64,000 bases of DNA from Triticum aestivum. Its lineage: Eukaryota > Streptophyta > Magnoliopsida > Poales > Poaceae. Position 1 is the stretch's first letter, and each line of letters starts with the position of its first letter. Location: positions 471,678,955 to 471,742,954 of the forward strand of contig NC_057800.1 of NCBI RefSeq assembly GCF_018294505.1, read 5' to 3'. A program made the translations under genes and the position numbers. Below are positions 24,376 to 35,675 of this stretch, one piece after another. A model generated the notes under the pieces. That model did not search any database and was not told the DNA's origin. It was given only the letters and a program-made list of their open reading frames with translations.

Positions 24376-25358
24376 AGCTAGTCATGCCTCCGGAGGAGGG
24401 GGAGGTGGTGGCGGATCAGGATTCGGAGTCGTGCGCATTGGGGGAGCCATCCTGAAGAGGTTGACCACCATTAGCACATTGACAGACAAATATTGAAGCT
24501 GAATCCAACGGAATGAAAATTGCAACATATAGCCTTCACATCCGAACAAAATGAACGAATGCATTCCTCTTGAAATGGTCACATATCCATAAATTGAGAA
24601 GCCACGTAGAATTAAGGTAGAGAAATAAATCAACAAGGTACGGATCAAGAACGAATAATCGGTTAGAAATCCCAATCTCAAACCAATATCCGTGGAAGAA
24701 GAACTAGAGCTACTAGAATTCCCACCTATGAAACTCCCGAACCTTTCCGGTTATGCAATCAGGTGTTGGGGATACAGGGGAAGCATAATATCTCACCCAA
24801 ACTAGCAATTCCTACATCCAGCTGTATCCATCCTTCAACACATAACCAAGAAACCTTCGGAAACCATCTACCTCAACCTTCAAAAAGCATCCGTTATACA
24901 AGTTATGGCGATACTCCCGAACTCCCGCCCCAGTACTGGGTGGCGTCGAGGTTATCTCACCAACGAACTGCATAAAAGAGATTTTCGATGTCGGCATACT
25001 AAACTCAGGTATTCCAGAGCTACAACGACAAAATTATGATGACAACACCTCAGAGCTCAACTCCCCGGGACACTTCCACTAAACCCCTGACAGGAGGCAC
25101 CAAGACAATGTTCTCATCATAAAACCATCAGAACGATTCCAAGATACCCGCGTGATCCTAAATTTTTTTAGTGAAATTTGAGAAGAGAAGAGTCAAAACT
25201 CTACGTCAGGATGCCTTACCAGAGCGATGAGGAGACTGGGAAGTAAAAAGAATTCCCAAACTCTCCAATATATAATTTCTAAATGACTCAAAACATCTTT
25301 CTAGACACAACTCGGCCGCTAAAACGATCAAGCAATGGGGCTCCTAAGGTCGGGGAAG
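24376..25358 (-). other. E3 5' untranslated leader
   Basis: About 1 kb lies between the primer site and the gag ATG. I see no coding frame of note and no further repeat. Confidence 0.7.
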
Positions 25359-25373
25359 GCTCTGATTACCAAC
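25359..25373 (-). other. E3 primer-binding site (initiator tRNA-Met type)
   Basis: The minus strand reads TTGGTAATCAGAGCC next to the 5' LTR. It matches the usual TGGTATCAGAGC except for one extra A. Confidence 0.8.
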
Positions 25374-25374
25374 T

Positions 25375-26072
25375 TGTAACACCCTCGATGCGACTATAGC
25401 TCCCACGTGTTGAGGCACGACTTAGAGACATAATCGCATTGAAGGCATAGGTCGCAAGTTTGGCAATCTTCACAACATCCCATGTAATTGATAATAAAAG
25501 GGGAGAGGAAGATCCGGATTCGGGGGGGTCTTTAAATAGGCATAGAGGGAGCTAGGAGAGTCCAAAAGAGGTGCGGTTTTTGGCCACGCGATCGTGATTG
25601 AACACTCTAGATGATGAAGCAGGTTTAGGTGGGTTTTGGGCCAAATTGGAGGGGTGTTGGGCTGCAACACACACGAGGCCTTTTCGGTCCCTCGGTTAAC
25701 CGTTGGAGTATCAAACGAAGTCCAAATGATACGAAACTTGACAGGCGGTCTACCAGTAGTAAACCAAGGCCGCTTGGAAAGTCTCGGTCCAATCCGGAAA
25801 TGTTTAATCCCCACACACGAAAGAAAGCTAGAAATGACCACTGGAGGAGAACGAAGCGCCGGAATGCAAAACGGACAACGGGGAAAATGCTCGAATGCAT
25901 GAGACGAACACGTATGCAAATGCAATGCACATGATGACATGATATGAGATGCATGACAATGATAACAACACATGAAGACAAGGACCCGAACCCAAGAGAA
26001 TAAATATAACTTAACGCCGGAAACGGCAAGAGTTGGAGTACAAATTGGGGAAGTTACATCCGGGGTGTTACA
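25375..26072 (-). repeat. E3 5' LTR
   Basis: It has the same ends as the 3' LTR and is the longer copy at 698 bp. Confidence 0.95.
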
Positions 26073-27171
26073 AGAACCCTGGTAATTCGGATACCAAGGA
26101 CAAAAGTGGCAGGACACATCGGAACAAACAAAAACACTGTGTTAACAGCGACAACAATGAAGACACGACAGTCAATGTCGGATTCAGAGGCTATAAATCC
26201 GGTCAGCGGAAAAATCCATTCAAAAAGAATACTCAGGGCCCGTCCAGTTTGGACCGAATACTCGATCGCTTGTGCCAGATACATGGCACCCCCAAAAAGC
26301 CGGCCAATCACACTAATAGGGATTGTTGGGTGTTCAAGCAGGCAGGCAGGTTAAGAGCCAAAAATAGAGACAAGGGGCTGCACAGCGACGATGAGGAGCC
26401 CAAGCCGTCGAACAATAGGGGACAGGTTTTCCCCCACAAGTGCGGATGGTGAACATGATATACGCAACCCACATTCCCATGCGGGAGCGGAAGTGTGCGC
26501 TGCGGGACGTATACGCGATGGAGCCAGTTGCCCCAAAGTTTAACCCATGGTCCTCCTGCCCGATCACCTTTGATCGAAGGGACCATCCCACTAGCATCCG
26601 TCATGGTGGCTTCGCCGCATTGGTTCTCCACCCAATCATCGACGGATTTAACCTCACAAGAGTCCTCATGGATGGCGGCAGTAGCCTGAACCTGCTTTAT
26701 CAGGACACAGTGCGGAAAATGGGCATAAATCCCGCAAGGATCAAACCCGCAAGAACGACCTTTAAAGGCGTCATACCAGGTGTAGAAGCCAACTGTACAG
26801 GCTCAGTAACACTTGATGTGGTCTTCGGATCCCCGGATAATATCCAAAGCGAAGAGTTAATCTTCGATATAGTCCCGTTTCACAGTGGATATCACGCCCT
26901 GCTCGGATGAACCGCATTCCCAAAATTCAATGCGGTGCCGCACTACGCATATCTCAAACTCAAGATGCCAGGCCCTCGAGGAGTAATCACGGTCAACGGA
27001 AACACCGAACGCTCCCTCCGTATGGAGGAGCATACGGCGGCTCTCGCAGCAGAGGTACAAAGTAGCCTCCTTAGGCAATTCCCCTGTCTGGCCATTAAAA
27101 AGCCAGACACTGCCAAGCGCGCCCGGAGTAACCTACAGCAAGACCGCATGGCACACTTTGAGCAAGCGTAG

Positions 27172-28378
27172 CAATGCGGCCCCAACCCCAGCTTTCGCGA
27201 CCTAGCGGAATCAGTACCTCGCGTACATAACTACGCCCTTGAAATACCATGGGCACAGGGGAAGGGGCACAATAACGGCACACCCAAAATATGGCTTAAA
27301 ACGTACCACGGGCTGCCGGATTCTTTTTCTTTTCTTACTTTCAGGACTCCATACTTCGGACGACCTGTTCGGCAATTCGACTGCTGCACAAACGATGCAA
27401 GATCCAAGGAGGCAGACAAGCCATGCCGCATTATGGAATCCCCAGGTGGTCTCTGTTACGAGCGGTATACCTGTTTTAAATAAAATTCCGCGGCCTACCC
27501 CTGGTCAGGACATACTGAATAATCCAATATCCTTTGCTTACCGCACTATTTGTATCGTTCGGCTTTGATAAACAACCTCTCCGTAAACAATGCTTAGCTT
27601 TTTGTCTTTATTTTTGCATTACTTTTTTCATATATATGTTCATCAATGACATGTTGCACCCGTACACCGTAGTACGGCAAGTACGCCAGGGGCTTCAGTA
27701 CCCTTCAATATGGCGTGAGAAGTCCGTACACTTTCACAAGTGCGGCACCCCGAACTTATAGCACTATATGCATCGGCTCCGAATCATGATTTGGGTCAAT
27801 AGTTGGGTTTGCCCGGCTCCTATGTTTTGGTGCCTTACGTTCCGCTATATCGGCTAAGGTAGCACTAGGAGAACCACTGCGATTGTGCCCCGGTTGAGCT
27901 GGGTTAAGCACCTCAGTGGAGAAAGCTAAAACTGACTGTCATGATGAGGCGAGAGACCGGTCGCTGTTCGAGAGGTTTTTCGAGTCCCTAAAGGCTTATG
28001 CCGCTTAGAGCGAGGAGCTGGATAACCCCAGCCAAGGCGTGGATAGCGCCCTGAACTCGGTCTTCCGAACTAGGGGCTTCACCGAAATTTAAAATTATAA
28101 CGTTCTATGGCTAAGTGAGAGTGTTCAAGCATTATAGTCCGATTGCCTGGTTCGCTGTGCTGAGCGCCTCCCTCGAAGGACCCAACTATGGGAAAAAGAG
28201 TGCTGAGGTTTATCCCCCAACACCCCAGCACTAGTGGCATGGGGGCAGAAGCCCACGACTGGCCATCTCTCAAATTTTTGATAAACGGCCGCACAGAAAA
28301 TAATATTTTAAATTCAACAAGCATTGCTTAAAGCGCCTATGAACAAGTTTTCAGCGCACAGGATAAAAACGAGCGAGT
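27172..28378. other. E2 non-coding block between convergent genes
   Basis: Equivalent in place to 14684-15860 in E1 and similar over 27751-27963 and around 28100-28190. No gene is seen. Confidence 0.6.
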
Positions 28379-31300
28379 TTATTCAAAAATTACATCCTTA
28401 GTACATTCATCTGCCACAAGGCAGGCACCCGCAAGAACATCCTTGTAGTAGTTCTCGGGCTTGCGATGCTCCTTCCCCAGTGGCGGCCCGTCCTTCACAA
28501 GCTTCTCACCGTCTAGCGTACCCCAGTGCACCTTTACACGGGCAAGGGCCCTACGGGCACCTTCGATGCAGACGGAGCGCTTGATGACCTTGGACAAGCC
28601 TCCACCAGCCGCCGCACCAGCCCGAAGTAGCTCCCAGGAAGGGTCTCTCCGGGCCACAGCCGAACTATGAAACCCTTCATGGCCTGTTCGGCCGCCTTGT
28701 GGAGTTCTACCAGCTATTTCAGCTGGTCGCTCAAGGGCACAGGGTGTCCGGCCTGAGCATACTGATACCAGAACACCTTCTCCGTCGAGCTGCCCTCTTC
28801 AGCTCGGTAGAATGCGGCGGCATCGGATACGCTGCGGGGAAGATCTGCGAATGCCCCTGGAGAACTCCGGATTCGGGTAAGTAACAAGTAGTTTACTTTT
28901 ATATTCCTGCTTTGCATAAAGAATGCCTTACCTGCTGCTATCTTCTTCATATCCTCCAACTCTCGGAGGGCCTTTTGGGCTTTGGCCTTGGCAGACTTGG
29001 CAGTCTCAAGGGCCGTCGCGAGCTCGGACGCTTGGGTCTTGGACTCAAGCTCCAAACTCTCATGTTTTTTCATGAGAGCCTGAAGCTCTTGCTGCACCTC
29101 GCCGATCTAAGTCCCAAGTTTCTGTCGCTCGGTGCGCTCCGCGGCCGTTTCCTTTTCGGCCTCGGATAGCGCCTGCTTGAGGGTCGCCACCTCAGTCGTG
29201 GCCCCTACAATAAGCAGTACAATCCTGTTATTTTTTGCAATCACGCCTCTCTATAGGCACCTTTTTATAAGGTATTTCTTACCTTCTTTCTCCTCAAGCT
29301 GCCGCTTGGCATGGCCGAGCTCTTGCTCGTACCGCTCGAGCCCCTGCTTCAGGGTACCCACCTCCGCAGTCAGTGCGGCGATGGCTAGCAGCGAAGCCTG
29401 CATACGCATATTGACTTTTTGTTGTTAGACTCCTGCGAAATTTAATTGATCCTCTATTCGGCTTTTCTTTCCGAACGCCAAACAGAGCATCAGGGGCTAC
29501 TGTCTATGCGGTAATATTTTTACATATTCGTACTTACCTCGAAGCCTGTTAGGAGGCTAGCGCAAGATTCACTCAACCCGCTCTTGGCGGACTGAACCTT
29601 CTGGATCACCGTACTCATAATAGTACGGTGCTCCTCATCGATGGAGGCGCCTTCAAGCACCTCCAGCAGATTGTCCGGCACCTCCGGTTGGACGGGGGCT
29701 GCCGGCTCAGAAGGCTGGCTCCTCTTCGAAGGAGTTCGCCTGCAGCGGTCCAGAATCATTGAAGATTTCGACATGGTGTCCGGCTTAAAGCCGGACTTGG
29801 AGCCCCGGGGGGTCTTGTCCCCTTCACTCCTGGGGTCCGGGAGGTCGCCTTGCGGCTCCTCCAGGACCACCTCCTCCTGCCCCGGAGCTTGTTACGACGC
29901 CACTTCGGCGTCATCCGCAGTGCGGGGGAAGACAGCGGGCGAAACAGAGTTCACGTCCGATGATTCCAGGGAGCCGCTCGACGACTCGTTGAGTTCGGCC
30001 CGGGGCGGGCTGCATGATTATATTCGACGTTAGGGAAAGCTGTGCAACAAAAGAAATATCATGAGTTACTCTGGTATCTGAACACTTACGATTTCGCCGG
30101 ACGCCTGGCCCTGTCCGGCCACTCCCCTTCGCCCTCGTCGGCGTCGGGGGCGTAGTCCGGCGGAGGGGTTTTCCTCTTCTTGGACCCTTCGCCCCCCCCT
30201 CTGGGGCGTCCTTCCTTTTCTTTCCTTCCCCCGCTGGAGGGGGAGAGGTTTCTTCTTCCTCCTCCTCGTTTTCACGGGAAGAGGGCATCTCGGACTCGTC
30301 AGATGACGAGTCCGACAGTACCACATTACGGGTACTCTTCCGGGTCCCCGTGGTCTTCTTCTTCTTGGCCTTCTTTTCCGGCACCACATAAGGCGCCGGA
30401 GCCAGCAGCTTCACTAGTAGAGCCGAGGCTGGGTCTTCGGACAGCGGAGCCGGATAGTTAATTGGTCCGGCTACCGCTCGCCAAGCCTGTCAAAGGTAAG
30501 GGAGTTTAGATCCCGCACAGAGTCAATCTATGAAAAAAGCTCAAACATCCTGTAAAAGGTGTAGATGGCATACCTTGCTAGCGTGACACTGCAAGCTGTA
30601 TCCGCGGTCCTCGGAAGCGGATGCGGGAGCCTCGGCACCCTTGAATAGCATCTTCCAAGCGTCCTCGTATGTTGTGTCGAAGAGCCCACTAAGGGTTTGA
30701 TGCTGTGCCGAGTCAAACTCCCACAGATTGAAATCCCGTTGTTGGCACGGGAGGATCCGGCGGACGAGCATAACCTGGATTATATTAACTAGCCGGACTG
30801 GCTTGTTTACCAGGGACCGGATGCATGTTTGCAATCCGGCTACCTCTTCCTCGTTGCCCCACGACATGCCCATCTCTTTCCAGGACACAAGCCGTGTGGG
30901 GGGTCCGGATCGGAACTCAGGGACCGCGGTCCATTCCGGATCGCGTGGCTCGGTGATATAAAACCACCCAGATTGCCATCCCTTTAGGGTCTCCACAAAA
31001 GAGCCCTCGAACCATAGGGCGTTGGCCATCTTGCCCGCCATGGCGCCTCCGCACTCTGCCTGGCTGCCGCTCACCACCTTGGGCTTGACGTTGAAAGTCT
31101 TGAGCCAGAGGCCGAAATGGGGGCGGACGCGGAGAAAGGCCTCACACATGACGATAAACGCCGAGATGTTGAGGATGAAGTTCGGAGCCAGATCGTGGAA
31201 ATCCAGGCCGTAGTAGAACATGAGCCCCCAGACAAATGGGTGGAGTGGAAAACCCAGTCCGCGGAGGAAGTGGAGGAGAAATACCACCCTCTCATGGGGC

Positions 31301-31437
31301 CTTGGGGTGGGGATAAGCTGCCCCTCCTCGGGAAGCCGGTGCGCGATGTCCTTGGACAGATACCCAGCCTTCCTTAGCTTCTTGATTTTGCCCTCCGTAA
31401 CGGTGGAGACCATCCATTTGCCTCCCGCTCCGGACAT
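28379..31437 (-). pseudogene. E2 antisense multi-exon gene (gypsy-associated domain plus coiled coil)
   Basis: On the strand opposite gag-protease I can trace five exons with GT-AG borders: 31437-30574, 30486-30090, 30009-29538, 29397-29283 and 29204-28379. Exon 1 (about 288 codons) has LRGLGFPLHPFVWGLMFYYG, CEAFLRVRPHFGLWLKTFNV and WFYITEPRDPEW, the pattern of the plant 'putative gypsy type transposon' domain. Exon 2 is charged, with a nuclear-signal-like KKAKKKKTTGTRKS and acidic runs. Exons 3-5 are helical with heptads (LKQGLERYEQELGHAKRQLEE). Exon 5 ends in the domain shared with E1. Breaks are a TAA near 29890, a TAG near 29105, a TAG at 28714-28716 and a frameshift near 28650. Role unknown; a DNA- or protein-binding regulator of the element is conceivable. 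Splicing is predicted from consensus sites only. Confidence 0.75.
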
Positions 31438-31552
31438 TGCTGGAGAAGGTTGAGGTGGGAAGTGCGGGCTTGGGCGCTGGAGCTCGGGTGCGCAAGAGAT
31501 GGGTAGGCAAGGGAGGAAGAAGGCAAATCGAAATAGGGTGGATCCTTATCCC

Positions 31553-31560
31553 ATTATATA
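31553..31560 (-). promoter_or_regulatory. TATA box of the E2 antisense gene
   Basis: The minus strand reads CTATATAATG about 115 bp upstream of the ATG at 31437. E1 and E6 have a TATA box at a similar distance from the same gene. Confidence 0.6.
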
Positions 31561-31994
31561 GGCGAATGCGGTTATGCGTCCCCACCTGCCTGATAAAACT
31601 CGCTTGCCTCCCGAGCGCCGTGATAAATGGCGCGGTTGGGTTACCCACGTCCGTACTAATGAGAATCCCGTAAAAAGGGTACACGATCTATGCTTCGACA
31701 AGACGTGCCAAGGAAACCGCCTCGCAAAACATGCTGAGGTGGGAAAGTAAAAACGATTCGAGTAAAGGACTTGGCTGTAGTGTGATGGTGCACTACAGAA
31801 TACGTCAGCAGATTTGATTTGTGTTAATATTATTCTCTCTATGGCAATATGTGGAAACTTATTTTACAGAGCCGGACACTACTCTTGGTGGTTACAATCT
31901 TCTATGAAGGACTTGGAGGAGGAACCCGCCTTGCAATGCCGAAGACAATTTGCGCGCCGGACTCGTCGTCATTGAAGCCTGGTTCAGGGGCTAC
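31561..31994. other. E2 3' internal region and polypurine end
   Basis: Non-coding stretch shared with E1 (34804-35232) and, inverted, with E6 (60094-60510). It ends CCTGGTTCAGGGGCTAC just before the LTR; CAGGGGC may be part of the polypurine tract. Confidence 0.6.
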
Positions 31995-32481
31995 TGAGGG
32001 AGTCCTGGATTAGGGGCTGTTCGGATAGCCGGACTATACCTTCAGCCGGACTCCTGGACTATGAAGATACAAGATTGAAGACTTCGTCCCATGTCCGGAT
32101 GGGACTTTCCTTGGCGTGGAAGGCAAGCTTGGCGATGCGGATATTCAAGATCTCCTACCATTATAACCAACTCTGTGTAACCCTAACCCTATCCGGTGTC
32201 TATATAAACTGGTGGGTTGTAGTCCGCAGGACAGAATCAACTCCATACACAACAATCATACCATAGGCTAGCTTCTAGGGTTTAGCCTCCTTGATCTCGT
32301 AGTAGATCTACTCTTGTACTACCCATATCATCAATATTAATGAAGCATGAGTAGGGTTTTACCTCCATCGAGAGGGCCCGAACCTAGGTAAAACAAAGTG
32401 TCCCCTGTCTCCTGTTACCATCCGGCCTAGACGCACAGTTCGGGACCCCCTACCCGAGATCCGCCGGTTTTGACACCGACA
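31995..32481 (+). repeat. E2 3' LTR
   Basis: It starts TGAGGGAGTCCTGG and ends GACACCGACA, 487 bp, TATA at 32201. Confidence 0.93.
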
Positions 32482-32486
32482 GCGGC
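32482..32486. repeat. E2 target-site duplication, right (GCGGC)
   Basis: Partner of 16612-16616. Confidence 0.93.
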
Positions 32487-34692
32487 CTTCTCGGCTCTTA
32501 ACTCTTTGGCCGCCTTCAAAGCAGCCGCATTACTAACCCTTGCTTGTTCCTTGGCTCAGGCGAGTTCCGCCTGAAGGGTCTCCACGGTGGCAGCTCCGTC
32601 TGCAGTCACAACATATTAAAGATACTGGCATCATGCTGCTCTTATTATGTGACATTCACCAGAAAACATTACTTACCCTGTGATTCGTCAAGCCGCTTGT
32701 TAACAAGCTCGATGTCGGTGTCTGCCGCACCCAGTTGCCGCTTTAATTCGGCAAACTCACTAGTCCGGCTAGCCACCGGAGCTTCCACCACCTGCACATA
32801 AAGGCAGTCTGGTTATTGCATGGGACTATGATCCTCTGTTCACCGCCGTTCTCGACGACAACCAGAGTCTCAGGGGCTACTATCTACACAGGGCACACCT
32901 AACATGTGTGGTACTATCAAATATCATTTCACGTAACTCAAAGCCTGTCGGTAGACTCATAAAGGCTTAATGTAATCCGCTTTCGGTGGACGAAATTCTT
33001 TCCATCACCGTACCCATCAGCGTACGGTGTTCTTCTGAGATGGCTGCTTGCCCCAACAGCTCCCTCGGAACGTTCGACCGCATACCAGACGGTGTCGGAC
33101 TCTTTTGTTTGCTCTCTTTGAGAGTCGGACGTTGGGGACTTCGGGTGACTATGGGATTATCTTCTGGCCTCACCGGATCCGGAGAGGCCCTCCGTGACGA
33201 CACTTCAGGGTCGCCCGCTTCTTGAGCGGAGGAGTCCGGGGGAGGTGCTTCGCTCTCCATCATCTCCGGAAGAAGATCCCCCAAAGACGAGCTCAGCTGA
33301 GAAGTACTAAGACCCGAACTGCATGATATATGCGGCGGTTATTCTCCTCAGAGGAAAGGTAGTATACCTTCACTATTAAAGTATTTTTTGGATCACTTAC
33401 GACTCATTGGAGGGCTAATCCCCTCACGGAATTTGTGCGGCAAGAGCACCCCCCGAGGCAGGACCCTCTGTTGGAGACTTCTTCTCTCGTTTGGAGGCCT
33501 CAGCTTTCAGATCCTCGGAAGCAGTCCTCTTCCTCCCCCGGTTATCCTCCTTTATGGAGGCGCTCATTCCCTCGGTTGGAACTGGCAGCGATGGGGGCCC
33601 GCTTCCGCCCATATTATTCCCCTTGTATCTTCCTTCGAGGGCTCCTGGCAAGGTGCGAGTTCGAGCATCTTTTCCAATACCGGATTTTCCAAACCCTCAG
33701 GGAGGGGGGCCGAACACCGAATCATCTTCGCCTTTGTTAGCCAGTCCTGGTCAAACAACGATCTCTCAGAAATAACTTCATGATGAATAAAAGACGGTGT
33801 GTTCGGCTAGAGGATTACTTACTCGTTCGGCGGCGCGGTTACTGCTCAGGCCCACGTCCTCGGTAGTATCCGGACACTCTATTTGAGGTTCGAAGAATGA
33901 CTTGTACATCTCCTCGTGCGTCAGGCCGAGGAAACTTTGAATGGCACGCGATCCTTCTGGGTTGAACTCCAACAAGCGAAGGGGCCGGCATTTGCAGGGC
34001 TGGACTCGACGAACCAGCATAACTTGCACTACCACAATCAAATTAAAATCTCCCTCGAAGAGATCTTGAATGTGGCTTTGCAGTATAGGCATGTCCTTGG
34101 CTGGACCCCAGCTCAGTCCTCTGCTAATCCATGACATCAGTTGTGGTGGGGGGCCCGAGCGGAAAGCGGGGGCAGCCGCCCACTTGGCACTTCTGGGAGC
34201 CGTGATGTAAAACCACTCCCGTTGCCATAATCCGGACACCTCTGGAAAGGAACCTTTCGGCCGCGAAGCTCCTGCCATCTTGCTTATTAACGCACCACTG
34301 CATGCTGCATGTTGCCCCTCAATCATCTCCGGCTTCACTTCAAAGGTCTTGAGCCACAGACCGAAGTGAGGGGTAATGCGGAGGAAGGCCTCACACACGA
34401 CAATAAATGTCGAGATGTGGAGAAAGGAGTCTAGAGCTAGATCGTGGAAATATAGCCCGTAATAGAACATCAAACCCCTGACGAAGGGATCCAGAGTGAG
34501 GCCTAGTCCTCGGAGGAAGTGGGAAACGAACACGACGTTCTCGTTGGGTTCAGGAGTGGGGACGACCTGCCCTCGAGCAGGCAGCCGATGCGAAACCTCG
34601 GTGGTCAGGTGTCTGGCCTCCCTCAACTTCTTGATGTCCTCTTCTGTGACGGAGGAGGGCATCCATCGACCTTGAAGGCTGGATCTGGACAT
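32487..34692 (-). pseudogene. E1 antisense gene, N-terminal and middle exons
   Basis: The first exon runs from the ATG at 34692 to a GTAAGT donor at 33822, so its last base is 33823. It encodes a domain like that of E2: LRGLGLTLDPFVRGLMFYYG, CEAFLRITPHFGLWLKTFEV, WFYITAPRSAKW. The next exon begins near 33770 (FDQDWLTKAK). Another at about 33284-32967 contains SEEHRTLMGTVMERISSTES, which matches DEEHRTIMSTVIQKVQSAKS in E2. Coiled-coil coding then runs into the E2 insertion at 32487 and continues at 16611. Nucleotide identity with E2 is modest while protein motifs and exon order are kept, which points to past selection on the protein. The exact middle exon borders are uncertain. Confidence 0.72.
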
Positions 34693-34795
34693 GATTGAAG
34701 ATCCAGAGCACCTGACTTGGGCTTTGGGTGTTAGAACTCGAGGCGGGGGAGGGGTTCGATTAAGCACAAGAGTGAAAAAGCGAAAACATTGTCCC

Positions 34796-34803
34796 TTTAT
34801 AAA
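34796..34803 (-). promoter_or_regulatory. TATA box of the E1 antisense gene
   Basis: The palindromic TTTATAAA lies about 105 bp upstream of the ATG at 34692 on the minus strand. Confidence 0.6.
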
Positions 34804-35232
34804 GAGGGTGAATATCAAGCGTCCTCTCCGTAGCCGTTTGGGACTTGCCTATAATCTAGGAGTCCTAGACACGGTTGGGTTACCCACAACCGTATTAATG
34901 AGAATCCTGTAATTGGGGGAACATGATCTCTGCTTTGACAAGACGTGTCAAGAAACCGCCTCGCGTTATGTGTGGAGCTGGTTGAAGAAAAACGGTTCGA
35001 ATAAGCACCGGGCCATGTCATAATGTCATGTTGCCAAAACGTGTCAGCAGATTAAGATTTGTGTAAATGTTATTCTCTCTACGACCGTATGTGGAACTTA
35101 TTTGGCAGAGCCGGACACTATCCTTGTGTTCAAAATCTTCTATGAAGTATTCGGAGGAGGAACCCGCCTTGCAATGCCGAAGACAATCTACGCGCCGGAC
35201 TCGTCGTCATTGAAGCCTGGTTCAGGGGCTAC

Positions 35233-35675
35233 TAAGCAGACTATAACCTTTGGCCGGACTCTTGGACTATGAAGATACAAGATTGAAGACTTCGTCCCGT
35301 GTCCGGATGGGACTTTCCTTGGCGTGGAAGGCAAGCTTGGCAATATGGATATGTAGATCTCCTCCCATTGTAACCGACTCTGTGTAACCCTAGCCCTCTC
35401 CGGTGTCTATATAAACCGGAGGGTTTTAGTCCATAGGACGAACAACAATCATACCATAGGCTAGCTTCTAGGGTTTAGCCTCTCTGATCTCGTGGTAGAT
35501 CTACTCTTGTACTACCCATATCATCAATATTAATCAAGTAGGACGTAGGGTTTTACCTCCATCAAGAGGGCCTGAACCTGGGTAAAACATTGTGTTCCCT
35601 GCCTCCTGTTACCATCCGCCTTAGACGCACAGTTCGGGAGCCCCTACCCGAGATCCGCCGGTTTTGACACCGACA
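35233..35675 (+). repeat. E1 3' LTR, 5' end deleted
   Basis: The internal end CAGGGGCTAC is intact, but the LTR opens with TAAGCAGACTATAACC, missing about 31 bp including the TG end found in the 5' LTR. Its right end (GACACCGACA) and the CTGGG duplication are complete, so the loss came after insertion or during reverse transcription. Confidence 0.9.

Larger units (their letters stand above)
19331..26072 (-). mobile_element. E3: complete Ty3/gypsy chromovirus, minus strand
   Basis: The element is 6,742 bp with TGTAACACC...GGTGTTACA ends and a perfect AGAAC duplication. It has a 698-bp 5' LTR (25375-26072), a 672-bp 3' LTR (19331-20002), an initiator-Met primer site, a polypurine tract and one gag-pol frame ending in a chromodomain. 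This is an autonomous-type structure, now broken by two nonsense codons and one frameshift. The 3' LTR lacks about 27 bp that the 5' LTR has near 25720-25750. Confidence 0.96.
17151..27168 (+). pseudogene. E2 gag-protease polyprotein, split by E3
   Basis: Coding runs 17151-19330 and resumes at 26078. E3 plus its duplication is 6,747 bp, a multiple of three, so the frame lines up across it (SNNLSK before, PGNSDTKDKSG after). The order is an acidic N-terminus, a Lys/Gln-rich helical segment (about 18290-18400), the gag core (18760-19090, MARGDDLHAIKYLTLKLKG), a basic linker, and protease with VLMDGGSSLNLLY at about 26665-26703. Breaks are a one-base loss near 17180, a TAG near 17522, a TAA at 19097-19099, a frameshift near 26445 and a TGA at 26908-26910. 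E1 and E8 carry the same protein. It lacks pol. The long clean stretch 17558-19096 is the best-preserved gag of this family in the window. Confidence 0.85.
16617..32481 (+). mobile_element. E2: second gag-protease/antisense-gene element, nested in E1 and host of E3
   Basis: E2 has two 487-bp LTRs and a perfect GCGGC duplication. Without E3 it is about 9.12 kb. Architecture is the same as E1: sense gag-protease, non-coding block, antisense multi-exon gene, 3' LTR, and no pol genes. It is a different subfamily, because proteins and LTRs differ clearly from E1 while gene order is kept. The LTRs differ at about 16 of 487 sites by hand count, close to the E1 value. Confidence 0.93.
11145..35675 (+). 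mobile_element. E1: gag-protease LTR retrotransposon with antisense gene, nested host of E2
   Basis: The element has LTRs of 474 and 443 bp and a perfect CTGGG duplication. Removing E2 and one of its duplications leaves about 8.66 kb. The order is 5' LTR, sense gag-protease frame, conserved non-coding block, antisense multi-exon gene, short 3' region and 3' LTR. No RT, RNase H or integrase occurs, so it is non-autonomous for replication. The gag and DGGSS protease type and the presence of an antisense ORF fit the Tat side of Ty3/gypsy. I loosely associate these LTRs with the Triticeae name Fatima, which is unverified. The two LTRs differ at about 13 of 437 comparable positions by hand count. 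Confidence 0.93.

Noticed and set aside
25470..26117. 215-codon minus-strand frame, and its copy at 19508-20014
   Set aside because: Both fall inside the E3 LTRs and are conserved only because the LTRs are duplicates.
28861..28935. An extra intron in the last exon of the E2 antisense gene
   Set aside because: GT and AG are present, but reading through gives the same length and matching residues as E1, so I treat it as exon.
30541..31437. Reading E2 exon 1 as an independent host gene
   Set aside because: The same gene occurs in E1 and E6 at the same place relative to the LTR, so it belongs to the element.
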